The notes under the pieces: model-generated
The model's input: only the letters and a program-made list of their open reading frames with translations
The model's database searches: none
Told to the model about the DNA's origin: nothing
Translations under genes and position numbers: made by a program
Origin: Lysobacterales bacterium
Lineage (GTDB): Bacteria > Pseudomonadota > Gammaproteobacteria > Xanthomonadales > SZUA-36
Length of the DNA: 9,183 bases
Assembly: GCA_026193295.1 (NCBI GenBank)
Contig: JAPHSB010000299.1
Span: forward strand, 1 to 9,183
Direction of reading: 5' to 3'
Part shown: one piece after another, positions 1-7,293 of the stretch
Layout of the letters: the number at the start of each line of letters is the position of its first letter
How positions within the stretch are numbered: the first letter of the stretch is position 1

Positions 1-1392
1 GTTGTCGTAGCGGTCCGCGGTGACGCCGCTCCAGATCTGCTTCGCGCCGTCCTCGAACACCGCGTAGACGCGCGTTTCGTTGGCGGCATCGCCATTGGTG
101 GTGAAAAGCGGCGTCCCGGCGGTGGTCCAGCCAAAGCGCCGGATCAACTTGCTGCTGGCTGCAACCTCCACGAGCTCACCAGTGAACGGGGCTTGCAGCG
201 CCATCCACCGGTACACGCGCTTGCCTTCCGCGTCCCGCGTCTTGTCGATGAAACCCAGGGTGTTTGACGTTCCGGGCATCCAGGTGGCGCGGCGCGGATC
301 TTCGTGGTCCGCCTCGCCGTCTTCCAGGCCATAACCGCTGGGGCGGGACGCATACAGCTGCGTTCCCTGCGCCAGGTCCCACAGCTCGACCGAGCTGGGA
401 AAGCGGCGTGCCGGCACCAACCGCGAGAAGGGGCGCTGGATGCGGGTCAGAACCGCGTAGGCGCCGTCCGGAGACGGTTCCAGGCTCAGGATCAGGCCCC
501 GCAGTCCCGGCACGCGCCGCAAGCTGCCGGAACGATCGACCTGCGCCAACTGCGCGCTGAAGTAGTACTCGAACAGTTCATCCTCGTACGAGTTCTCCAG
601 CAGGTTCTGGGAGGTGCGCAATGGCGTCGCCGCGCCGAAGTGTTCCACCAGGATGGGCGCCAACCGTTCGGCCGGCGGCAGGCCGCGGTCGTCCGGTATG
701 ACGCGGCACAGCAGATCGTCGTTGCCCACCCAGCGGCAGGGATCACCCCATGACGCATTGACGGGCGTATCCAACACCCGCTCCTCGCCGGCAGCGATAT
801 CGAACAGCACCAACCGCGCAGGACCGTCACCGATCGCCAGGGCCGACAACGTGCGGCCGTCGGGTGAGAAATGCACGAAGTCAAGCACCGCCCGGCCTGC
901 CGGCACCCAAATCACGGGCTCCTGTTCCGGGTCTGCGGTAACCGACACGACCTCGATCCGGTAGATCAGCGGATTGACGCCCGAGGTCTGCGATTCCGGG
1001 TCGAAGCGGAAACCGGCCAGGCCGAGGCGCGGCCGGGCCAGCCGTTCCATCCGGATGACCGGTTCACGGAACAGCAGGGCCACCTGGCCCGAGCGGGCAT
1101 GCAGCAGTGGCTCGGGGGGGGTCGGCGCGGTCAGCAGTGCGGTCACCGCCGGCTCCGGTTCGCGGTAGTCCGAGGCCTGCGGGTTGGCAGGCTGCGCCGA
1201 CACGCAAGTGATATGGCCCGCCGCCAGCAGCGCGACGGTCAGTGCGCACAAGCGGCCTGCAAGCCGCCCTGCGAGGGGATTGGACCCCTTGTGAACGCCC
1301 TTTATGGCGATGACTGCCATGCCGAGCCCCGCCAGCAGGAACCACGAACCGAACACCCAGGGGTTGCTGTGCGTTGCGCGGGCCCAGCGCAT
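1..1392 (-). CDS. Secreted S9-family serine peptidase, glutamyl-endopeptidase-like (partial, C-terminus off the left edge)
   Basis: The frame is open from an ATG at 1392 to the window edge (464 residues) and is not closed. What is visible is the leader and most of the N-terminal beta-propeller; the alpha/beta-hydrolase domain with the catalytic Ser, Asp and His lies outside. Segments recall plant-type glutamyl endopeptidases (S9D): PPEPLLHARSG (92-102), RLARPRLGLAGFRFD (117-131), LLENSYEDELFEYY (264-277), LEPSPDGAYAVLTRIQRPFS (304-323) and RFPSSVELWD (330-339). Such enzymes cleave after Glu. A hydrophobic stretch at 49-64 ending VSA/QPA (cleavage about 66/67) looks like a Sec signal, so the product is probably periplasmic or secreted. 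The ATG at 1392 overlaps the upstream gltS stop (TGATG), suggesting coupling, but gives a second N-terminal hydrophobic segment. The ATG at 1320, with GGGG about 8 bases upstream, gives a more ordinary signal peptide and is a real alternative. The S9 fold is secure; Glu specificity is inferred. Confidence 0.85.
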   Translation of the reverse strand, partial: MRWARATHSNPWVFGSWFLLAGLGMAVIAIKGVHKGSNPLAGRLAGRLCALTVALLAAGHITCVSAQPANPQASDYREPEPAVTALLTAPTPPEPLLHARSGQVALLFREPVIRMERLARPRLGLAGFRFDPESQTSGVNPLIYRIEVVSVTADPEQEPVIWVPAGRAVLDFVHFSPDGRTLSALAIGDGPARLVLFDIAAGEERVLDTPVNASWGDPCRWVGNDDLLCRVIPDDRGLPPAERLAPILVEHFGAATPLRTSQNLLENSYEDELFEYYFSAQLAQVDRSGSLRRVPGLRGLILSLEPSPDGAYAVLTRIQRPFSRLVPARRFPSSVELWDLAQGTQLYASRPSGYGLEDGEADHEDPRRATWMPGTSNTLGFIDKTRDAEGKRVYRWMALQAPFTGELVEVAASSKLIRRFGWTTAGTPLFTTNGDAANETRVYAVFEDGAKQIWSGVTADRYDN

Positions 1393-2618
1393 CAGAAATG
1401 CGCCAGGAAAAACGGGATCAGCAGTGCATTGGCGATATCGATGAAAAAGGCGCAGACCAGCGGCACGATGATGAAGGCCAGGTGGGAGGCGCCATAGCGT
1501 GTCGTCACCGCCGACATGTTGGCCATCGCGGTTGGCGTCGAGCCGAGCGAAATGCCGCCGAAGCCCGCACAGACGACCGCGGCGTCGTAGTTCTTTCCCA
1601 GTGCCGGGAACACGACGAACAGGTTGATCGCCACCGCCACTGCGAACTGTGCCGCCATGATGGTGAGGATCGGGCCGGCCATCTCGATCAGGGTCCACAG
1701 CTGCAGGCTCATCAGCGACATGGCCAGGAAGGTCCCCAACGCGATATCGGCGATCAAGGCTATTTGCGGGGTGCGGCTGGGCCAGGCCCTGCCGGAGAAC
1801 CGCGGCAGGGAGCGGGGCACCAGGTTGGTCATCAGGATGCCGGCGAACAGGCAGGTGACGAACAGGGGCAGGTCCAGGCCCAGGGCCTCTAGCCCCGCGT
1901 TCAGGCTGTAACCCAGCAATATGCAGATGTGAAGGGCCAGGATCGCGTCGAGGAAGTCCATGGGATCACTCGATACGGGCGCCGCCGTCACCAAGGTGCC
2001 AACGTCCAGCGGCCCTTGGTCACGCGGCTGCAGTTGGTGCCGGCTGATCAGCCATTTGGCGGTCGGGCCACCCATCAGGCTGGCCAGGATCAGACCGAAC
2101 GTCGCGCAGGCCATGCCGATTTCCATCGCGTTGGCGACGCCATAGTTTTCGGCGATCTGCGGCGCCCAGGCGATCGCCGTGCCGTGGCCACCAATCAACG
2201 AAACCGTGCCGCCCAGCATGCCGACCGCGGCCGGCTGCCCAAACAGCCGCGCCACCGAGATGCCCAGCAGATCCTGCACGAACATGTAGCTGATCGTGAT
2301 GATGAGCAGGATGACCAGTGGTTTGCCACCCGACAGGAGGTCCTTGACGCTGGCGTTGATGCCGATCGTGGTGAAGAAATACACCAGCAGCACATCGCGC
2401 ACGCCCAGGTTGAACTCGATGGCGACGCCGCTCACGGCGTACAGGAGCGCCGTGCAGAGCGAAAACAGCAGTCCCCCCGTAACCGGTTCCGGAATGCTGA
2501 ATTCGCGCAGAAAGCCGACAGCGTCATTCAGGCGCTTGCCGATGAACAGCACGACGATGCCAATCGTTACCGCCAGGAAAGGTCCGATCTGTAACACGCC
2601 ATTGTCCAATCCAGTCAT
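1392..2618 (-). CDS. gltS: Sodium/glutamate symporter GltS
   Basis: Inner-membrane secondary transporter of the ESS family that imports glutamate with sodium. The 408-residue product is close to the roughly 400 residues of E. coli GltS and is hydrophobic throughout. It has the two inverted halves of the family, each with a Gly-rich re-entrant loop: SLIGGHGTAIAWAP (140-153) in the first, and CAGFGGISLGSTPTAMANM (350-368) in the second. FFTTIGINAS (81-90) and MACATFGL (169-176) are also typical. The frame is open upstream to an ATG at 2705, but the start at 2618 is preferred: AGGGG lies about 8 bases upstream, and the protein then begins just before the first membrane segment as in homologues. 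The extra 29 residues of the longer form are polar and unlike the family. The stop overlaps the start of the secreted peptidase gene by one base, so the two are probably cotranslated. The patatin gene upstream is 125 bases away on the same strand. Confidence 0.93.
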   Translation of the reverse strand: MTGLDNGVLQIGPFLAVTIGIVVLFIGKRLNDAVGFLREFSIPEPVTGGLLFSLCTALLYAVSGVAIEFNLGVRDVLLVYFFTTIGINASVKDLLSGGKPLVILLIITISYMFVQDLLGISVARLFGQPAAVGMLGGTVSLIGGHGTAIAWAPQIAENYGVANAMEIGMACATFGLILASLMGGPTAKWLISRHQLQPRDQGPLDVGTLVTAAPVSSDPMDFLDAILALHICILLGYSLNAGLEALGLDLPLFVTCLFAGILMTNLVPRSLPRFSGRAWPSRTPQIALIADIALGTFLAMSLMSLQLWTLIEMAGPILTIMAAQFAVAVAINLFVVFPALGKNYDAAVVCAGFGGISLGSTPTAMANMSAVTTRYGASHLAFIIVPLVCAFFIDIANALLIPFFLAHF

Positions 2619-2743
2619 ATAACTGCCCCTGTGGCTCCCGGTCTCCGCGGTGGCGCAGGTCTGCTCAGGACGGCCCCCTCGCGGTATCCGGGTAGCATAA
2701 CCCACTTGCTGCCGTAGCCATGGTAGCCAACCGCTGCCTGCGG
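2619..2743. other. Short gap between the patatin gene and gltS
   Basis: The 125-base gap holds the gltS ribosome-binding site (AGGGG, about 2627-2631) and a minus-strand -10-like TATGCT near 2698-2693 without a matching -35. A small hairpin ACCGC-TGCCT-GCGGT is present at about 2730-2744, next to the patatin stop, with no T-run. Whether gltS has its own promoter or is read through from the patatin gene cannot be decided. Confidence 0.35.
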
Positions 2744-5044
2744 TCAGTGGATTGCGTCAAGTGCCGAACCCTCCGGAATGGGCCGCCCCAAGGTAAATTG
2801 CAGTTCCCAGCTGTCGTTGTCGACGTAGCCCAGCGACAGGATGAAGGGCCCCAGCAGGGTGCGTCCGTTCAGTGAGCCGGCGATTCCATAGAAAGTGCCG
2901 GCGTTCCGCAGCAGATCGTTACGCCCCGTCATGCGGCCCGCCTGGAGCCGCAGCCCCGCGTACAGCGCCTGGCCGAACAGCGGCTGGATGTCGGCGAGTT
3001 TCCACAGGTAACTGGTTCCGGCAAACCAGTAATTCGTACCCCGAAGTTCGTCGAAGCGCAGACCCGGGAACGAGCGGATGCCGCCGAGCCGGAAGTCGCG
3101 GGACGCGGGCAGATCGCCGGCCAGTTTCTTGCCGCCGCCGAGAATCAGGCTGAGCGAGTCGCCCCGCCAGGGATACGATTTCGTGAATACGCCCTCCGCC
3201 AGGTCGTAGTCCTGCTCGCCGCCCAGCCATGAACCGGAATGCACGTAGCGCAGGTAAATGAGACTGCCGCGCGTGGGCAGGCCGATGTCGTCGCGCGTGT
3301 CATAGGCCGCATTGAGGAACAAACTGGAGTCGCCCTCCTTTTCCTGTTCCGGCAAAATCAGCGATCCGGTATCCCGCTCCGTCTTCACCCAGCCGCTGCG
3401 CAGGCCGGCACTCAGCTGCGCCCGGGTGCCGATGTTGGCGCCGACGGCCAGCTCGCCATAAAAGTCGCTGATGTAGTAGCGCGCCACCTGCTCACCATCG
3501 AAGTAGATCCCCTGCAGGTTGTTTTCGTACCGAACCGCCGGCCGGACGAAAAAGTCGTGCGCCTGGTCCAGCGGCTGGTAGAACTCCGTGGCAAGCTCGG
3601 TCTTGCGGCCGATCTGCAGGGAATTGTTCCAGCGGCCGCCCAGCTCCCCAATCCAGGCGCGCGTGTGGTCGGCGCGCAGAATCGCAAGGAGGTCTCCCGA
3701 GCCCTCCGCGGAGAGCCCGAGGTCGAAGCGGAGAAAGTTCGGGCCCCAGGATTTTTCGACCGGCGAGATTTCCATCGTCCGCGCCTCCGGCGGACCGGTG
3801 AGTTGATGCTCGATGCGTTCGAAATCGCCCAGGGCGTATAGACGGTCCGTGTCTTCCTTGATCTGCCGGCTGTCGACGTCGGCTCCGGGCTGCAGATTCT
3901 GCAACTGTGTCTCAACGTACGCCGGGCTCACCTGGCGCAGGCCCTGGATGCGAACCTCCGCCAGGTGGACCGGTTTCGCCTCCGCCGAAGTGACCGAATC
4001 GCGCCAGGCGAGGTACTCGCTTTCCGGGAGCGAGAAGCGGCGCAGCTCGGCGATGTGCGCCTCGGCAGCAGCACGCCCCAATACGATGGCCTCGGCAACG
4101 CGTTGAAAGTCACCCGTGCCGATGTCGCCCATCGGCACTTGGATGCCAACATCATCCGGAGTCAGCGTTTGGATCTGCGCGCGCTCGTTGGCCTCGATCA
4201 TCACGTCCATGGAGCGGGACACCAGTGACAGGGCAGACTTGAGATCCTCAGCTTTGGGCTCGGGCGTGGTCAACCAGACGGCTATCACCACTTCGGCACA
4301 GAGCTCGCGCGCGATGTCCACCGGCAGGTTGCGCACCATGCCGCCGTCCGACAACACCTGCTCGCCGATCACGACGGGCGAAAAGGCGCCGGGTATCGAC
4401 ATGCTGGCGCGCATGGCGACCGACAGGTCACCGCTGCCGAGCACCACCATCTGCCCGCTGACCATGTCGGTGGCCACCGCGCGAAACGGGATGGGCAGGT
4501 GGTCGAAATCCCGCTGGAAGCGGGCGTCGTTGATCAGGCCACGGATCACGTCCTCGATGTCCTGGGTTTTCAACAGACCGCCGGGCAGGACCACGCTGCC
4601 GTCCTTGAGGCCCAGTTCCAGCTGGTTGGTGTAGGTCGTGCCCTCGAGCTTGCGCTCGATCGGGGTCCGGTCGCGCAGTCCTTCCTTGCCCAGGGTGCTC
4701 GACCAGTCGATCGCGGATGTGGCGCGCTCGAGTTCCTCCGCGGGCACGCCGGACGCGAAGGTGCCGCCCACCAGCGCGCCCATGCTGGTTCCGGCCACGC
4801 AATCCACGGGAATGTGCAATTCGTCAAGCACGCGCAGCACGCCGATGTGGGCAGCGCCCTTGGCGCCGCCGCCGCCCAGCACCAGGCCGATGCGCGGCCT
4901 GCCGCTCGGGTCGATGTCAGCAGCCGCGGCTGCTTGTGCAAGCGGGCTGAGAACAAGTGCGAGTAGCCCCAGTAACGCGCCACCCGTGTATCTGCGGACG
5001 TGAAGCCTTGATGCCACGTTCCATGATGACGAGAGTATTGTCAT
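2744..5044 (-). CDS. Patatin-like phospholipase with POTRA and Omp85 beta-barrel (PlpD-like, type Vd secretion)
   Basis: Predicted outer-membrane protein that carries a lipid acyl hydrolase (phospholipase A type) outward through its own barrel; 766 residues against about 730 for P. aeruginosa PlpD. Order of parts: signal peptide (1 to about 38, cleavage near AQA/AAAA); patatin domain (about 50-330) with oxyanion-hole GGGGAKG (57-63), nucleophile elbow GTSMG (Ser87) and DGG (Asp233), so the Ser/Asp dyad is intact; one POTRA domain (about 359-430, AEVRIQGLRQVSPAYV onward); and a barrel (about 434-766) with YDTRDDIGLPTRG (581-593) and FRLGGIRSFPGL (651-662), the latter matching the conserved Omp85 VRGF/LGG region. 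The last predicted strand (WELQFTLGRPI) is followed by about 10 further residues instead of ending at an aromatic residue, which is slightly unusual. The ATG at 5044 has AGGTG about 6 bases upstream. Substrate and whether the passenger is cleaved cannot be told from sequence. Confidence 0.93.
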   Translation of the reverse strand: MTILSSSWNVASRLHVRRYTGGALLGLLALVLSPLAQAAAAADIDPSGRPRIGLVLGGGGAKGAAHIGVLRVLDELHIPVDCVAGTSMGALVGGTFASGVPAEELERATSAIDWSSTLGKEGLRDRTPIERKLEGTTYTNQLELGLKDGSVVLPGGLLKTQDIEDVIRGLINDARFQRDFDHLPIPFRAVATDMVSGQMVVLGSGDLSVAMRASMSIPGAFSPVVIGEQVLSDGGMVRNLPVDIARELCAEVVIAVWLTTPEPKAEDLKSALSLVSRSMDVMIEANERAQIQTLTPDDVGIQVPMGDIGTGDFQRVAEAIVLGRAAAEAHIAELRRFSLPESEYLAWRDSVTSAEAKPVHLAEVRIQGLRQVSPAYVETQLQNLQPGADVDSRQIKEDTDRLYALGDFERIEHQLTGPPEARTMEISPVEKSWGPNFLRFDLGLSAEGSGDLLAILRADHTRAWIGELGGRWNNSLQIGRKTELATEFYQPLDQAHDFFVRPAVRYENNLQGIYFDGEQVARYYISDFYGELAVGANIGTRAQLSAGLRSGWVKTERDTGSLILPEQEKEGDSSLFLNAAYDTRDDIGLPTRGSLIYLRYVHSGSWLGGEQDYDLAEGVFTKSYPWRGDSLSLILGGGKKLAGDLPASRDFRLGGIRSFPGLRFDELRGTNYWFAGTSYLWKLADIQPLFGQALYAGLRLQAGRMTGRNDLLRNAGTFYGIAGSLNGRTLLGPFILSLGYVDNDSWELQFTLGRPIPEGSALDAIH

Positions 5045-5259
5045 GAAGCACCTGCCTGGATTAACCGGAATCCAATGTACCGCAGATCACAGAACGAGGA
5101 ACGGTCCCGCGCTGTGGAGCCGACGGCAAGGTGCGTTTAACATTTACCAAAATTCATCAACGAGTAGGCAGGTGGAAAACCCCGCAAGGACGAAACGCAG
5201 CGTGGAAGGCCGTTGTCGGAAGGTCTTCCACGCAGGCAGTCCATTGCGACTCCGCCAGG
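5045..5259. other. Intergenic gap between the desulfinase-like and patatin genes
   Basis: Non-coding gap of 215 bases between two same-strand genes. Apart from the stem-loop at 5201-5232, it holds an AT-richer patch at about 5136-5160 (minus strand TTGATG, then AATTTTGG and TTAAAC). This could carry a promoter for the patatin gene, but no good -35/-10 pair with normal spacing is seen. The patatin ribosome-binding site, AGGTG, sits at about 5050-5055. Confidence 0.4.
5201..5232 (-). terminator. Inter-operon stem-loop, possible terminator
   Basis: CGTGGAAGGCC and GGTCTTCCACG form an 11-bp stem (one G:U) around a 10-base loop. It begins 28 bases past the stop of the DszB-like gene, and the next gene starts about 155 bases further on. 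No T-run follows on either strand, so it is a weak candidate for an intrinsic terminator and may instead act as an mRNA 3'-end stabiliser or with Rho. Confidence 0.4.
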
Positions 5260-6558
5260 CTAGCCAACCCGTCCCTGCATGGTGGGGATCTTTTCCATTT
5301 TCCGCATTTCGATCTTATCTTCGAGCAGCTCTTTCCCGGCCTGTGCAAGGAACTCCGGAGCGGCCCACTTCTCTACATCGAAGTCGTTCTTGATGTAGCC
5401 GTGCTTGAGCATGAAGTCCTTGCCGATGTTGACCATGGCCAGGTTCTGCGCCGAAAGGTTGGGCACCATGTCAACATGCTTGATGCCCTCGTAGGTATCC
5501 GCTTCGTCCAGGTAGTAGGTTTGCTTGTTGAGAATCGCCGCCGCAGCACGCTTGTGTTCGTTGGACCAGCGCCCCACCCGGATCATGCCTTTCATGAAAG
5601 CGACGACCAGCTCCGGGTGCTCCTTGGCCATCAGGTCGGTGCAGGTGATGATGGCGGGGATATTGGCTACCTGAAGCCTCCAGTCCGGGTATTTGGACAG
5701 GTCTTCAATCGCAGCCATTTCTCCCGTCGCTTCCTGAATGTGCTGGAAGACCTTGCTCTGTGAGTAGATCGCATCGACTTTGCCCTCGAGCAGTGCCGTT
5801 TCCAACGGACGGAAAGCCAGGTCGTGTTTGTGGTCACGATTCAACTGCCAAAAGGTCGGGTTGATCATGGGCTTCAGCATGGCGGGATCGTCGTACCAGT
5901 CGTCCGGGTAGGGGAAATCGACTAGTTTGACGTCCTTTTCCGTCATGCCGTTCATCTGCAGCATCAACAGGATGCCCTGGTGTTCCTGGATGCGCCACCA
6001 GTCATTCTTGAGCGTGTTGAGGCTCCTGGTGATGCCGATCTTCTTGCCTTTCAGGTCACTCATCCGAAACAGATTGTCCTTGGCGCGCACCATCAGGCAA
6101 CCACCTTCAAAGGGGACATGCGTGAGGCCCAGCATCCGGGTCCTGCGATAGTCTGCATTAACATGGATAGGCGGGAACAAGCCACCGAAACGGATCAGGT
6201 TTTCCTGGTTGTGAATGTAATGCGGGTACCAGTCGGTCTCCGGGACTGAGCGGAAATAGGCAAATTTCACGCCGAGCTTTCCGTATTCCTCCGCAGTCCA
6301 GCCCAACTCCTGGTCCACGTTGCTGGCGGAGATGAGTGGGCAGTTGGTGTAGTACACCTCGTTCCAATCGAGGCTGATCGTGGTGGTCATCTTGCCGTCA
6401 ATCTCTTTCTTCACGGCCCGGCTGCCGGCTTCAGCGGCTTGTGCAGTTCCGATCACTCCGCTGGAGGCAAGAGCGGCACCGGCGGCGACGCCGCCGATGG
6501 ACATTAACGCTTCGCGCCGGGTGACGCCGTTTTCTTCGCGGCTGTTTTCAGTTGTCAT
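5260..6558 (-). CDS. Tat-exported DszB-like desulfinase / SsuA-type binding-fold protein
   Basis: The 432-residue product has a twin-arginine leader (T-R14-R15-E-A-L, hydrophobic 20-38, cleavage near AQA/AEA at about 41), so it should act in the periplasm. The rest has the periplasmic-binding-protein fold and would usually be called an ABC transporter substrate-binding protein. From memory it aligns with the sulfinate desulfinase DszB: YYTNCPL (69-75) with DszB YSNCPV, HYIHNQENLIRFGG (113-126) with HFTYDQPAYTRFGG, RTRMLGLT (139-146) with RTRLLGIT, VDAIYS..EATG (261-279) with VDALYS..QATG, and KWAAPEFL (397-404) with QWAAPEFL. DszB catalytic Cys27, His60 and Arg70 correspond to Cys73, His113 and Arg123, with the His-Arg spacing of 10 kept. 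No ABC permease or ATPase gene is adjacent. DszB itself is cytoplasmic. SD AGGAG lies 8 bases before the ATG, inside the end of the rhodanese gene. Family membership is firm; reaction and substrate are inferred. Confidence 0.85.
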   Translation of the reverse strand: MTTENSREENGVTRREALMSIGGVAAGAALASSGVIGTAQAAEAGSRAVKKEIDGKMTTTISLDWNEVYYTNCPLISASNVDQELGWTAEEYGKLGVKFAYFRSVPETDWYPHYIHNQENLIRFGGLFPPIHVNADYRRTRMLGLTHVPFEGGCLMVRAKDNLFRMSDLKGKKIGITRSLNTLKNDWWRIQEHQGILLMLQMNGMTEKDVKLVDFPYPDDWYDDPAMLKPMINPTFWQLNRDHKHDLAFRPLETALLEGKVDAIYSQSKVFQHIQEATGEMAAIEDLSKYPDWRLQVANIPAIITCTDLMAKEHPELVVAFMKGMIRVGRWSNEHKRAAAAILNKQTYYLDEADTYEGIKHVDMVPNLSAQNLAMVNIGKDFMLKHGYIKNDFDVEKWAAPEFLAQAGKELLEDKIEMRKMEKIPTMQGRVG

Positions 6559-6563
6559 GCTGA

Positions 6564-7181
6564 CTACTCCTGAGGTTGCTTGGTAACGAATCGCATACGT
6601 TCGGGGTCGGGTTGATAGGTCCAGGGTATCCCTGAGTTTTTCCAGCCATTCTTGAGCCGCTGGCCCCGGTAAACACTTTCGGGGTCCATGACTGCATCGC
6701 CTTCCATACCGTCGACAATCTGGTAGACGTTCGTGAAGCCGGCTTCAGCCAACTTGTTGACAGCCATCGCACTGCGGCCGCCGGAACGGCACATCACGAG
6801 CAGCGTGTCGGATGGCCTGGCAAATTCAGTCACCTGGGATACAAAGCCCGGATTGGGCTGCATCGCAAAGTATTCCTTGTCGGCGTTCCATTGGTAGGTT
6901 TGCGACATCAGCGGGACATTCCAGGCCATCGGCGCATGACCGACGAACAGGTATTCCTCGGTAGTGCGGACGTCGAGGACCTTGATGTGTTCCGGATCCG
7001 TGCGCCACTTCTCGTAGGCCTCGGCGGCGGTCAGGTAGAGACCGAGGCTGGTTTGTTTCTCCTTGGGCAGTTCGGGGCTGCCTGCCTGTGCGAAAGCGCC
7101 GGGCGCCGCAACGACGATGACCAGGGCCATCATGGCGACGAGCCATGTGAATATCCCGGGGTGTAAGGGAATGCGCTTCAT
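6564..7181 (-). CDS. Exported single-domain rhodanese-like sulfurtransferase
   Basis: A 205-residue protein with a Sec signal peptide (MKR start, hydrophobic 11-30, cleavage near AFA/QAG at about 31), so probably periplasmic. A single rhodanese domain covers about 45-185: VLDVRTTEEY (68-77), GHAPMAWNVPL (81-91), and active-site loop CRSGGRS (131-137) with catalytic Cys131. A six-residue loop of this type is typical of sulfur-transferring rhodaneses, in which the Cys carries a persulfide. The tail NGWKNSGIPWTY (178-189) resembles other short exported bacterial rhodaneses. It is the first gene of a two-gene operon: only 5 bases separate its stop from the next ATG. SD AGGAG is 8 bases before the ATG, and the nine bases CAGGAGTAG recur at the same distance before the downstream gene. 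Donor and acceptor are unknown; the DszB-like neighbour suggests handling of sulfite or sulfane sulfur. Confidence 0.92.
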   Translation of the reverse strand: MKRIPLHPGIFTWLVAMMALVIVVAAPGAFAQAGSPELPKEKQTSLGLYLTAAEAYEKWRTDPEHIKVLDVRTTEEYLFVGHAPMAWNVPLMSQTYQWNADKEYFAMQPNPGFVSQVTEFARPSDTLLVMCRSGGRSAMAVNKLAEAGFTNVYQIVDGMEGDAVMDPESVYRGQRLKNGWKNSGIPWTYQPDPERMRFVTKQPQE

Positions 7182-7215
7182 CGGTTCTACTCCTGTCCAC
7201 CTGGATTCGGCACCT

Positions 7216-7231
7216 GCACGCGCCCGCGTGC
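7216..7231. repeat. Perfect inverted repeat GCACGCG-CC-CGCGTGC in the rhodanese leader
   Basis: Seven-base arms around a two-base centre, between the candidate rhodanese promoter and its ribosome-binding site. It could be an operator or a leader-mRNA hairpin (6-bp stem, 4-base loop). Alternating GC content makes chance occurrence fairly easy here. Confidence 0.4.
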
Positions 7232-7250
7232 GTGCCGCATGTCACTCAAC

Positions 7251-7279
7251 AGTCTAGGTGGCCGCTTTCCGTGTCGTAA
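7251..7279 (-). promoter_or_regulatory. Weak candidate promoter for the rhodanese/DszB-like operon
   Basis: On the minus strand, TTACGA (7279-7274) and TAGACT (7256-7251) are separated by 17 bases. The -10 matches 4 of 6 and the -35 only 3 of 6 consensus positions, as would fit a promoter needing an activator. The tandem TCGTAA boxes overlap the -35. This is a candidate only. Confidence 0.25.
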
Positions 7280-7293
7280 CTCGTAATTTTACG
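7274..7293. promoter_or_regulatory. Tandem TCGTAA boxes and inverted repeat CGTAA-TT-TTACG
   Basis: TCGTAAC (7274-7280) is followed directly by TCGTAAT (7281-7287), and the second box forms a perfect inverted repeat with TTACG (7289-7293). Three copies of one half-site in 20 bases next to a weak -35 look like a binding site for a transcription factor, plausibly a response regulator. The factor is unknown. Confidence 0.4.

Noticed and set aside
871..1497. Plus-strand open frame of 208 codons
   Set aside because: It lies antisense to the S9 peptidase and the end of gltS. The translation is rich in Arg, Gln, His and Gly with no recognisable motif, as expected from the complement of GC-rich genes.
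1929..2594. Plus-strand open frame of 221 codons
   Set aside because: Antisense to gltS, which has clear family motifs throughout. The product is a low-complexity Arg/Gln/Asp/His mix.
3239..3841. Plus-strand open frame of 200 codons
   Set aside because: Antisense to the barrel part of the patatin gene; no motif or ribosome-binding support.
5260..6558. Part of a complete sulfonate or nitrate ABC importer
   Set aside because: Neither neighbour is a permease or ATPase gene, and the DszB catalytic residues are kept. A stand-alone binding role remains possible but is not the better reading.
6564..7181. The rhodanese as a PQQ-catabolism-associated CXXCW protein
   Set aside because: Such rhodanese-like proteins occur near substrate-binding proteins and NarL-type two-component systems, but no CxxCW motif is present here and no quinoprotein dehydrogenase gene is visible.
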